Positions 1-7,700 of a DNA stretch of 48,945 nt are shown here, one piece after another. The translations under genes and the position numbers were made by a program. Below the pieces are notes generated by a model, which saw only the letters and a program-made list of their open reading frames with translations, did no database searches and was not told the DNA's origin. Where the stretch lies: positions 1 to 48,945 of the forward strand of contig JADIMD010000121.1 in the NCBI GenBank assembly GCA_017695015.1, read 5' to 3'. The number at the start of each line of letters is the position of its first letter. The first letter of the stretch is position 1. Origin of the DNA: Candidatus Cryptobacteroides faecigallinarum. GTDB lineage: Bacteria; Bacteroidota; Bacteroidia; Bacteroidales; UBA932.

Positions 1-3
1 AAA

Positions 4-35
4 TAACTTTGATGAAACCGGTTTCATCAAAGTTA
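4..35. repeat. Perfect 32-bp palindrome
   Basis: The left arm TAACTTTGATGAAACC is followed without spacer by its exact reverse complement. No T-run follows on either strand, so it is not a textbook intrinsic terminator. It could be an operator, a cruciform or a factor-assisted terminator. A second spacerless perfect palindrome lies at 13231-13270. Confidence 0.8.
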
Positions 36-171
36 CTATATGGGCATATCTGTCAGTTAGTTATGGACATTTCACCAACTATTTCGTGCACCATTACCAC
101 AGTTCCTCATTGTCATGCGGATTATCGGAAGTGCCATAAGATTCTGCCGTATCAAAATCTCAGTCTCTTTC

Positions 172-236
172 GGGAGATGTGCGATAGCAACCGGAGCACA
201 ATACGCCTTGGATGGCATCCTCCCTGCACACATCTA
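172..236 (-). repeat. Inverted, dispersed copy of the 63-bp hairpin element
   Basis: Read on the minus strand, this stretch aligns with the three elements at 14155-14363. It has AGATGTGTGCAG at its start, a centre with GATGCCAT followed by AAGGCGTA, and CGCACATCTC at its end. The outer arms AGATGTG and CACATCT are complementary. Length is about 65 bp against 63 bp in the array. The match to the copy at 14301-14363 is closest in the centre (GATGCCAT, then two bases, then AAGGCGTA versus AAAGCGTA). Confidence 0.65.
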
Positions 237-264
237 ATACTTCTATGTCTCGATTGACAGTCTG

Positions 265-349
265 TCGTCCACAAAAAGCTGCCAATCCGTGGACGAAGCC
301 GTAGAAATAATGCACTTGTCCACAAAAAGGCCTCTTTTCGTGGACAAGT
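265..349. repeat. Two sister hairpins with GTCCAC/GTGGAC stems
   Basis: TCGTCCAC (265-272) pairs with GTGGACGA (289-296), and ACTTGTCCAC (314-323) pairs with GTGGACAAGT (340-349). Both loops begin with AAAAAG, so the two hairpins look like diverged copies of one unit. No U-tract follows either. Function is unknown; they could lie in the 3' region of the ppdK transcript. Confidence 0.6.
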
Positions 350-423
350 TCAAGAAAAATGATCTGAATCAACCTAAATCAGGAAATGACAACCAGTCCC
401 AACATTGGGTCCGAGATAACCAT

Positions 424-465
424 CAATTAAAGGGATTCACCCTGACGGGCAAATCCCTTTAATTG
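424..465 (-). terminator. Strong hairpin at the 3' side of ppdK, possible terminator
   Basis: CAATTAAAGGGATT (424-437) pairs perfectly with 452-465 around a 14-nt loop that can itself pair CCC with GGG. It is the first strong structure after the ppdK stop on the minus strand. There is no U-run after the stem, so termination may need a factor, or the hairpin may protect the 3' end. Confidence 0.45.
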
Positions 466-539
466 GTACAACTGACTCTTCGGTCCGGGTCACTGCCCTT
501 CGCGAAGTATGTCATTTCAGGATAGAGTCCTGATGTCTG

Positions 540-3266
540 CTACTTCTCTGCCTTGATTGCAGCCTGCGCCGCAGCAAGACGGGCGATAGGCACACGGAAT
601 GGAGAGCATGAGACATAGTTGAGACCTATCTTGTAGCAGAATTCTACTGATGCAGGGTCTCCGCCGTGCTCGCCGCAAATACCGCATTTGAGTTCAGGAC
701 GGGCTTCACGACCCATTTCCACTGCGTATTCGATAAGCTTGCCGACGCCTTTCTGGTCAAGGGTCTGGAACGGATCAGCATCAAGAATCTTGTTGCCAAG
801 ATAATCTCCCATGAATGTTCCGACATCGTCGCGTGAGAAACCGAATGTCATCTGTGTCAGGTCATTGGTTCCGAAAGAGAAGAATTCCGCTGTCTTCGCC
901 ATCCTGTCTGCTGTGAGGGCGGCACGAGGAATCTCGATCATTGTTCCGAACTTGTAGTCGATGCTCTGGTTGGTAGCGGCCTCGACTTCTGCCTTCACGC
1001 GTACACATATCGCATTCTGGAATTTAAGCTCCCTCTGGGATACTGTCACAGGCACCATGATTTCAGGCATAGGATGCAGTCCCTCTGCCAGAAGCTCGGC
1101 AGCAGCTGTGAATATAGCCCTGAACTGTGTTTCTGAAATCATAGGATATGTGATGTGGAGACGGACTCCGCGGTGTCCCATCATAGGGTTGACCTCGTGG
1201 AGGGACTCTCCCCTCTTCTCGATGTCCTCCTCGGAGATTCCGAGCTCGTTTGCAAGCTCTTCCCTCTTGGTCTGGGTCTGAGGCACGAACTCATGGAGAG
1301 GCGGATCGAGGAGACGGAATGTCACTGGCTTGCCGTCCATCACCTTCATCGTGCTCTTGACTGAAGCCTTGATGTATGGTTCGAGCTCGGCGAGAGCGGC
1401 ACGGCGCTCGTCATCTGTCCTCGAAAGGATCATCTTGCGGAGTTTTGCAAGAGGAGTCTCGGCATTCTTTCCGTAGAACATGTGCTCGACACGGAAGAGG
1501 CCGATTCCCTCAGCCCCGAAATTGAGGGCGCGTTCTGCATCCTCAGGAGTGTCGGCGTTGGTACGCACACCGAGCTTGCGGTATTTGTCCACAAGATTCA
1601 TGAACCTGATGAAGAGAGGATTCTCAGAAGCATCCATAGTGGAGATCTCCGTATTGTATACGAGACCCTTCGCACCGTTGAGACTGATTATATCCCCTTC
1701 CTTGATCTCTACACCGCTGGCAGTGAACACGGCTTTCTTGCCTGCAAGGTCGATATGCAATGTGTCGCAGCCTACGATGCAGCATTTGCCCCAGCCTCTT
1801 GCCACGAGGGCTGCATGTGAAGTCATACCTCCACGCTGTGTAAGGATACCTGCAGCTGCACGCATGCCTTCCACATCCTCAGGTGAAGTCTCTTCCCTGA
1901 CAAGGATAGTGGCGATACCGTTGGCATTGGCAGCCATGGCAGCTTCTGAAGAGAACACCACCTTACCTACAGCTCCTCCCGGAGATGCAGGAAGTCCTTG
2001 AGCAACGACTTTGGACTTCTTTTCTGAAGCAGGGTCGAGGATAGGGTGGAGAATCTCGTCCAGCTGGTTAGGAGCGACACGCATTACGGCTGTCTTCTCG
2101 TCGATCATCTTTTCGTCGAGCATGTCCATCGCCATGGTGAGGGCTGCAATACCTGTCCTCTTGCCGATACGGCACTGGAGCATCCAGAGCTTGCCGTCCT
2201 GGATAGTGAACTCTATGTCCTGCATATCCCTGAAATGGTCTTCGAGCCTCCTGCGGATGTCATCGAGCTCCCTGTAGACTTCAGGCATGGCAGTCTCAAG
2301 AGACTGAAGATGCTGGTTATGAGGATTCTTTGTAGCTTCGTTGAGAGGGTTAGGAGTACGGATACCTGCCACTACATCTTCTCCCTGGGCATTGATGAGC
2401 CATTCTCCGTAGAATTTGTTTTCCCCGGAAGCAGGGTTTCTTGAGAATGCGACACCAGTAGCCGAAGTCTCTCCCATGTTACCGAACACCATTGACTGCA
2501 CATTCACTGCAGTACCCCAGTCGTCCGGAATGCCTTCGATCCTTCTGTATGCGATGGCCCTCTTGCCGTTCCATGATTTGAACACGCCTCCGATTGAGCC
2601 CCAGAGCTGCTCTTCTGCAGAATCAGGGAACTCGACTCCGAGCACTTCCTTCACCTTGAGCTTGAACTGCTCGCAGAGTGCCTTCAGTTCATCTGCCGTA
2701 ATATCGGTATCGGACTTGTATCCTTTGGCCTTCTTGAGGTCTTCCATCATCCTGTCGAGCTGCTGGCGGATACCCTGCCCGTCCTCTGGCTCGATTCCTT
2801 CAGCCTTCTCCATCACGACATCGGAATACATCATGATAAGACGGCGGTATGCGTCATATACGAAGCGAGGATTGCCGGTCTTTTCAATAAGTCCGGGGAT
2901 GGTGTTGGAACAGAGACCGATATTGAGGATGGTGTCCATCATACCCGGCATCGAGCTTCTTGCACCTGAACGGCAGCTGACAAGAAGAGGATCCTTGCTG
3001 TCACCGAATTTCTTGCCCATGATGGACTCGGTAGCCTTCAGAGCCTCTGCCACCTCTTCCTTGAGCTCGTCGGTATATCCACCGCCAAGCTGATAGTATT
3101 CAGCGCAGCATTCTGTCGTAATAGTAAATCCTGCAGGTACAGGAATGTTAAGTCTGCACATTTCAGCGAGGTTAGCACCCTTGCCTCCAAGTAAGTTTCT
3201 CATAGAGCCGTCGCCTTCGGCAGTCTTTCCGCCAAAGCGGTAGACCCTTTTTTTCTTGTCTGCCAT
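540..3266 (-). CDS. ppdK: Pyruvate, phosphate dikinase
   Basis: Cytoplasmic enzyme interconverting pyruvate, ATP and phosphate with phosphoenolpyruvate, AMP and pyrophosphate. In anaerobic Bacteroidales it can serve glycolysis or gluconeogenesis. The protein has 908 residues, near the family's usual 870-910. The N-terminal nucleotide-binding domain carries GGKGANLAEM (about residues 27-36) and CRSGARSSMPGMMDT. The central phosphohistidine domain has the swivelling His in GGMTSHAALVARG (His484). The C-terminal TIM-barrel has GIGLFRVEHMF and the catalytic Cys in CGICGEHGGDP (Cys864). The ATG start is supported by a -7-like TATTTTTG about 50 bases upstream. It is probably monocistronic, since 106 bp with its own promoter separate it from phoH. 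The call is secure. Confidence 0.97.
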   Translation of the reverse strand: MADKKKRVYRFGGKTAEGDGSMRNLLGGKGANLAEMCRLNIPVPAGFTITTECCAEYYQLGGGYTDELKEEVAEALKATESIMGKKFGDSKDPLLVSCRSGARSSMPGMMDTILNIGLCSNTIPGLIEKTGNPRFVYDAYRRLIMMYSDVVMEKAEGIEPEDGQGIRQQLDRMMEDLKKAKGYKSDTDITADELKALCEQFKLKVKEVLGVEFPDSAEEQLWGSIGGVFKSWNGKRAIAYRRIEGIPDDWGTAVNVQSMVFGNMGETSATGVAFSRNPASGENKFYGEWLINAQGEDVVAGIRTPNPLNEATKNPHNQHLQSLETAMPEVYRELDDIRRRLEDHFRDMQDIEFTIQDGKLWMLQCRIGKRTGIAALTMAMDMLDEKMIDEKTAVMRVAPNQLDEILHPILDPASEKKSKVVAQGLPASPGGAVGKVVFSSEAAMAANANGIATILVREETSPEDVEGMRAAAGILTQRGGMTSHAALVARGWGKCCIVGCDTLHIDLAGKKAVFTASGVEIKEGDIISLNGAKGLVYNTEISTMDASENPLFIRFMNLVDKYRKLGVRTNADTPEDAERALNFGAEGIGLFRVEHMFYGKNAETPLAKLRKMILSRTDDERRAALAELEPYIKASVKSTMKVMDGKPVTFRLLDPPLHEFVPQTQTKREELANELGISEEDIEKRGESLHEVNPMMGHRGVRLHITYPMISETQFRAIFTAAAELLAEGLHPMPEIMVPVTVSQRELKFQNAICVRVKAEVEAATNQSIDYKFGTMIEIPRAALTADRMAKTAEFFSFGTNDLTQMTFGFSRDDVGTFMGDYLGNKILDADPFQTLDQKGVGKLIEYAVEMGREARPELKCGICGEHGGDPASVEFCYKIGLNYVSCSPFRVPIARLAAAQAAIKAEK

Positions 3267-3314
3267 TTCAGTTATGATTTTTAATAAAAATTGGGGTTTA
3301 AGTCAAATTGTGCG

Positions 3315-3322
3315 CAAAAATA
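3315..3322 (-). promoter_or_regulatory. Bacteroidota -7 promoter element for ppdK
   Basis: The minus strand reads TATTTTTG, matching TAnnTTTG, 49 bases before the ppdK ATG. The -33 element is poor (TAG instead of TTG at the expected distance). Confidence 0.5.
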
Positions 3323-3372
3323 ATAAAAAACTTTGATTTATACTAACTTCTGAACGGATGAAACGATGAAAT

Positions 3373-4764
3373 TTACAGAAGTCTGCTTGCCAGGTCGGAC
3401 AGTTCGCTCCTTTCCCCCTTGCGGAGATTGACATGCTCGAACAGAGGCTGGCCGGCCATCTTCTCTCCAAGGTGGGTGAGACCGTTGGAATATATGTCAA
3501 GATACGGCTGGTCTATCTGGAACAGGTCGCCCGTAAACACCATCTTGGTATTCTCCCCCGCCCTCGTGATGACAGTCTTGACCTCGTGAGGCGTAAGATT
3601 CTGAGCCTCATCGATTATAAAGTAGACATTCCCGAGGCTTCTCCCCCTTATGTAGGCAAGAGGAGAGATGAGGAGCTTCTCTTCCTTCAGCATCGCGTCA
3701 ATCCGCAGAGCCTGCTTGCTGCCTGGCTTGAATACGCTTTTGATGACATTGAGGTTATCCATCAGGGGCTGCACGAACGGCCCCATCTTGGCTTTCTCGT
3801 CACCCGGAAGGAAACCTATCTCCTGATTCCCGAGGATGACAGTAGGACGGGTCAGGATAATCTGGTCGTATTCCCTCTCCTGCTCCAGTGCCGACGCAAG
3901 TGCAATCAGGGTCTTGCCGGTACCGGCCCCTCCCGTAAGGGAAACGAGCCTGATGTCCTTGTTGAGACAGGCATCCATCGCAAACTTCTGCTCGTCATTG
4001 CGAGGAGAAATCCCATATGCATATTGCTTCTTGACAAGGACCACCTTGCCTGAAGCGCTGTCATATCTCGCACAGCTTGTAGCCTCGTGCCCGTTCTCTC
4101 CCCAGCGGAACTTGTACAGCTGGTTCGGCATCGGGTGCCCTTCTCCCGACAGTTTCAGATCCTTCACAGAAATCCAGCCTTTGCCGTAAGTCAGCTCCTG
4201 ACATTTTGCAGGATCGAGATTCTCCTTGACAATCACCTCGTTCTGGGTGTATTCCACCTTCTGCTCATCTATCTTGTCAGTCAGATAGTCCTGGGCCTCC
4301 ATCCCCACCGCCTTCGCCTTCATCCTGAGGTTGATGTCCTTGGTGACAAGGGCGACGAACCGTCCCGGATTATTGTCCCTGACCCACATCGCGGTGGCAA
4401 GTATCCTGTGGTCCTGGGTGTCATCCTGGAAAAGATTGCGGAGTTCATGAGGGAAAGGATGGTTGAGCTCTACCTTAATATATCCTCTGTCCTTTCCTAT
4501 CGGCACCCCGTGCTCCCCGAACATCCTGTTGCCTGTCAGCTTGTCCAGCTCCCTCATGAAATTGCGGGCATTGAAACTCAACGAATCATTGCCTTTCTTG
4601 AATTTGTCCAGTTCCTCTATTACAGCGGAGGGGATGACGATGTCATTTTCCTGGAAATGCCTTATGCATTTGAAGTCATGGAGAATGATATTGGTGTCCA
4701 GCACGAATATCTTGGGTCTTTTCCCGCCTGGACCATTGTCCGGCACATTCGCGTATCGTGTCAT
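3373..4764 (-). CDS. PhoH-family protein with N-terminal PIN domain
   Basis: Predicted ATP-dependent RNA helicase/nuclease of the PhoH2 (YlaK) type. The first ~140 residues form a PIN ribonuclease domain: IFVLDTNIILHD near residues 19-30 holds the first metal-binding Asp, and an acidic EELDKF follows. The C-terminal ~240 residues are the PhoH ATPase: Walker A in GGAGTGKTLIALASAL, Walker B in FIIDEAQNLTPHE, and a later MVFTGDLFQIDQPYLD typical of the family. The length of 463 is normal. It lies 27 bp downstream of the PurL-like gene on the same strand, so the two may be cotranscribed. The physiological substrate is not known from sequence; an RNA quality-control or toxin-derived role is inferred from the fold. 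Confidence 0.92.
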   Translation of the reverse strand: MTRYANVPDNGPGGKRPKIFVLDTNIILHDFKCIRHFQENDIVIPSAVIEELDKFKKGNDSLSFNARNFMRELDKLTGNRMFGEHGVPIGKDRGYIKVELNHPFPHELRNLFQDDTQDHRILATAMWVRDNNPGRFVALVTKDINLRMKAKAVGMEAQDYLTDKIDEQKVEYTQNEVIVKENLDPAKCQELTYGKGWISVKDLKLSGEGHPMPNQLYKFRWGENGHEATSCARYDSASGKVVLVKKQYAYGISPRNDEQKFAMDACLNKDIRLVSLTGGAGTGKTLIALASALEQEREYDQIILTRPTVILGNQEIGFLPGDEKAKMGPFVQPLMDNLNVIKSVFKPGSKQALRIDAMLKEEKLLISPLAYIRGRSLGNVYFIIDEAQNLTPHEVKTVITRAGENTKMVFTGDLFQIDQPYLDIYSNGLTHLGEKMAGQPLFEHVNLRKGERSELSDLASRLL

Positions 4765-4791
4765 GGTATGTGGTTTTAACTGTGTAGTCTT

Positions 4792-6078
4792 CTAATCTTC
4801 CCCTTCCGACGACTGCCCGTCCATCAGCGCAGCAAGGATAGCGGAAAGCTTTGTACGGCTGGATGATGTCAGGCGGACAGGCCTTCCGTCTGCAACAGGG
4901 TGGCCCAACGGATAATAAGCTATGTCCTGGAGCATCAGCTGGGCATCCACATAGTCATAATCCGCGCTGCTGATCTGTATAACCGCCCCCGGAATCTCCG
5001 AGAACAGCACCCTTATGGGATCCGCCTCCACATATGCCTGCTCTATTCCACTGATATCAAGGTCAATACCGCACTCCGGACGCTGAAGTCCGCTTTCCTG
5101 GAAACGCCCGAGCATTCTCGCCACTGCAGCCGCGAGCCCTCCCTGCCCCACGGACACTCCGCTCATCACGACCCCGTCTTCCACCAGCTCCCTCACGACT
5201 TCGAAACAGTCTATGAAATAATCGGGGTCAGAAATTTCGGGTCCGTTTTCATTGCCTTTCCCGAGAACTTCAGAAAGCATCGAGCCTCCAAGCTTGTGGG
5301 AACAGGTGTCGAAAGGTATGTATACAAGCCAGCTTCCTTCTGAATCTCCTCTCACTGAATCATCGAGGACAACCGTCCCAGGGCATTTTCTCGATTCGCG
5401 AAGCCATATCTTCTCCTGCGGATGACCGGCTTCCGGTCCAAGGACATCCTCCGCATCCATGTCAGGGACATATTCCAGGGCATCGTCAAAAGGCATCCAG
5501 TTCTGCACTCCGGATATCACGAAACCTGCCCTGCATACGCCCTGCCTCTCCCTGATTGCTATTGAAGTGAGCTTTACTCCGAGGTCATAGACATACCCCG
5601 TCGCGGCTTCCACGGAATTGTAGAAGGCCGCCATGTTTCCCACAGGGGCAGTGTCCCATTCCCACAGGGCCGCCATATCCAGATTATTCAATCTGAAATG
5701 TCCTTCTTTCCACAATGAAGACAGAATGCTTGAAGCGACCGCAATGCGTGTTGCAGAGAATGGATGGTCAGGATTCACCATGTTTTCGTCCCTTCCAGGG
5801 ATGAGGCTGAAGATTTGTTCAAGATATTCCTCTGTCCTGCCGCTTTCATATTTGAAATTCACCGGTACCTTGTCCCTCGTCTCATCTATTATCGGGGCAG
5901 GCCGCATTTCTCCGCCATCCTGTCCCCCATTGTCTTTCAAGGCATTATGCCACCTGTTCAAAAACTGCTCCCACATCTGCACAGGCATGCATTCCTTGAG
6001 CATGTCGGCAGGAGTAGATTCCATGGACGCCCCGTCGATAATGTACTCGGAAAACAATATGTCGCTTCTGTCCACCAT
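4792..6078 (-). CDS. Degenerate PurL-like (AIR synthase-related) protein, function unknown
   Basis: The 428-residue protein resembles the second AIR-synthase half of phosphoribosylformylglycinamidine synthase. The segments KLGGSMLSEVLGKG, PDYFIDCFEVVRELVEDG, GQGGLAAAVARMLGRF, CGIDLDI and LFSEIPGAVIQI occur in the same order as PurL's LGATALAQV, RSDGGLLVTLAEM, CGIDADI and LFNEELGAVIQV. The PurL glutaminase domain and first AIRS domain are absent. Two motifs normally needed for nucleotide/substrate binding are lost: the GKDSM-like motif, and DxSDGGL, which has become VSVGQGGL. It may be a pseudoenzyme or have a new role. An in-frame TTG at 6129 gives a longer product, but ATG 6078 is preferred because a -7-like element (6095-6102) lies just upstream of it. 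Family assignment is by eye and moderately sure; function is unknown. Confidence 0.7.
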   Translation of the reverse strand: MVDRSDILFSEYIIDGASMESTPADMLKECMPVQMWEQFLNRWHNALKDNGGQDGGEMRPAPIIDETRDKVPVNFKYESGRTEEYLEQIFSLIPGRDENMVNPDHPFSATRIAVASSILSSLWKEGHFRLNNLDMAALWEWDTAPVGNMAAFYNSVEAATGYVYDLGVKLTSIAIRERQGVCRAGFVISGVQNWMPFDDALEYVPDMDAEDVLGPEAGHPQEKIWLRESRKCPGTVVLDDSVRGDSEGSWLVYIPFDTCSHKLGGSMLSEVLGKGNENGPEISDPDYFIDCFEVVRELVEDGVVMSGVSVGQGGLAAAVARMLGRFQESGLQRPECGIDLDISGIEQAYVEADPIRVLFSEIPGAVIQISSADYDYVDAQLMLQDIAYYPLGHPVADGRPVRLTSSSRTKLSAILAALMDGQSSEGED

Positions 6079-6094
6079 ATGCTGAAAATCTTTG

Positions 6095-6102
6095 TAAAGA
6101 TA
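6095..6102 (-). promoter_or_regulatory. Possible -7 element for the PurL-like gene
   Basis: The minus strand reads TATCTTTA, one base off TAnnTTTG, about 17 bases before the ATG at 6078. It lies inside the extended TTG-initiated reading frame and so argues for the later start. The implied 5' leader is very short. Confidence 0.35.
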
Positions 6103-6146
6103 TAAAGAATCTGCCGAAACCGCTTCCAAAAAATTCCGGAAACTGT

Positions 6147-6154
6147 TATTTTTG
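6147..6154 (+). promoter_or_regulatory. Bacteroidota -7 promoter element for folC
   Basis: TATTTTTG, matching TAnnTTTG, lies 25 bases before the folC ATG in the divergent region between the PurL-like gene and folC. No clear -33 TTG is seen at the usual 19-21 bp. Confidence 0.5.
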
Positions 6155-6179
6155 TCTCACTATTCGAAGATTTGATGAA

Positions 6180-7643
6180 ATGGAATATTCAGAGAAGGAA
6201 TATGAGAAAATGATCGGAGACCTGTTCTGCAGGTTTCCTTCCTTCCAGAAAGTAGGGTCAGATGCGTACAAGCCGGGGATAGAGCACATGATGTTTTTCG
6301 ACCAGCTTTCAGGTCATCCGCACAGGAAATACAGGACGATACATGTGGCTGGGACCAACGGGAAAGGGTCTGTGGCAAACATGCTTGCTTCAGTATGCGC
6401 CGCATCAGGGATGAAAGTCGGGCTGTATACCTCACCGCACATACTGGATTTCAGGGAAAGGATGCGTGTGCTGGACGGAAGGGACGGCTCCCGGGAGCGC
6501 CTGTATTTCATATCAAAAAAGGAAGTATGGGATTACATAACGGAATGGAATGAGACATTCGAGCATCTGGACCTTTCCTTTTTCGAAATCACCACGATGA
6601 TGGCATTCAGCTGGTTCGCGAGCCAGGAAGTGGACATCGCTGTCATCGAGACTGGTCTTGGAGGAAGGCTCGACAGCACCAACATCATCACCCCGGTGCT
6701 TAGCGTCATCACCAATATCGGGCTGGACCATTGCGACATGCTCGGAAGCACCCTCGGGGAAATTGCATTCGAGAAAGCCGGGATCATCAAGCCGGCCGTC
6801 CCTGCAGTGATAGGAGAAAGCAATCCTGAAACAGACCAGGTATTCGAGCGCAAAGTCTTGTATACCAATCTTCCAGAGCCTTCTTTCATGGGAGACAGGC
6901 AGAGAATCATGTCGCTTCTGACATTCGCGGACAAGACAGTGCCTCCCCTCTGGGACAAAAAGGACAGGATACTGCGGATGATGGACCTGCAGGGTGAATA
7001 TCAGGAGAAGAACCTGAGGACTGTCCTTGCAGCAATGGATGTGCTGGCAAAAGGTGGGATCATCCCCGGAGCCGAGGACGGGCGCTGCAATGACGGGACT
7101 GCTACTGACATGGAGAGCAAGGCAGAACTGGCAATAGAACATACGGCAGAGAGGATGCAGTTCCACGGGCGCTGGGAGAAACTTGCTGACACACCATATG
7201 TCATCTGCGATATAGGGCACAATTCCCACGGATTGAAATATAATTTCCGCCAGCTTGACGAAATGATGGAATCCGGCCGTTTCGACAAATTGTCGATAGT
7301 CTACGGGGCAATGGCGGACAAGGATATAGACAAGATAATGAGTCTGCTGCCCGCCCATGCCGAGATGTTCTTTGTGACAGCCCCTGGGAAAAGGGCGATG
7401 TCAGCGGAGGAAATACTGGAGAAATTCATCAGCGCAGGTGGAAATCCATCGAAGGCTGTATGCTGCGCGGATGTCAGGTCGGCACTTGAAGCGGCGGGGG
7501 CATTACCCGTAAAAAACTACAAATCAAAGGATAAAGACAGCACCACGACTGACGGGCAGTCCGATGCGGCACGGCATTTGGTATATGTGGGCGGCAGTAC
7601 ATATGTAGTTGCCGAAGCTGTCCCGTTTTTCAGGCAGGACTGA
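6180..7643 (+). CDS. folC: Bifunctional folylpolyglutamate synthase / dihydrofolate synthase
   Basis: ATP-dependent Mur-ligase-family enzyme that adds glutamate to dihydropteroate (making dihydrofolate) and extends the glutamate tail of folates. The P-loop is HVAGTNGKGSVANML (about residues 58-72). SPHILDFRERMRV follows, then ETGLGGRLDSTNII with the metal-binding region. The C-terminal Mur-ligase domain contains DIGHNSHGLKYN (about residues 344-355). At 487 residues it is longer than most FolC proteins (about 420-440), with extra length around residues 295-315 and near the C-terminus. The stop is 57 bp from the ATG of the alpha-2-macroglobulin-like gene, and readthrough is likely. Confidence 0.95.
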   Translation: MEYSEKEYEKMIGDLFCRFPSFQKVGSDAYKPGIEHMMFFDQLSGHPHRKYRTIHVAGTNGKGSVANMLASVCAASGMKVGLYTSPHILDFRERMRVLDGRDGSRERLYFISKKEVWDYITEWNETFEHLDLSFFEITTMMAFSWFASQEVDIAVIETGLGGRLDSTNIITPVLSVITNIGLDHCDMLGSTLGEIAFEKAGIIKPAVPAVIGESNPETDQVFERKVLYTNLPEPSFMGDRQRIMSLLTFADKTVPPLWDKKDRILRMMDLQGEYQEKNLRTVLAAMDVLAKGGIIPGAEDGRCNDGTATDMESKAELAIEHTAERMQFHGRWEKLADTPYVICDIGHNSHGLKYNFRQLDEMMESGRFDKLSIVYGAMADKDIDKIMSLLPAHAEMFFVTAPGKRAMSAEEILEKFISAGGNPSKAVCCADVRSALEAAGALPVKNYKSKDKDSTTTDGQSDAARHLVYVGGSTYVVAEAVPFFRQD

Positions 7644-7700
7644 AGAATCTGCTGACCCGGGAAAACGGCAATGCCCGATATGCTGTTTAAAAGGAATGTT

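Larger units (their letters stand above)
1..539. other. Non-coding region downstream of ppdK, rich in inverted repeats
   Basis: No convincing gene is present. The short reading frames have compositions unlike the neighbouring proteins and run through inverted repeats. The stretch holds a perfect 32-bp palindrome (4-35), a copy of the 63-bp hairpin element (172-236), two sister hairpins with GTCCAC/GTGGAC stems (265-296 and 314-349) and a 14-bp-stem hairpin (424-465) nearest the ppdK stop. The left edge is cut by the window, so the upstream gene is unknown. Confidence 0.6.

Noticed and set aside
9..372. Two short open frames in the left intergenic region (plus 9-257, minus 160-372)
   Set aside because: They run through palindromes and the 63-bp repeat, have no signal or domain, and no promoter or coding-like composition.
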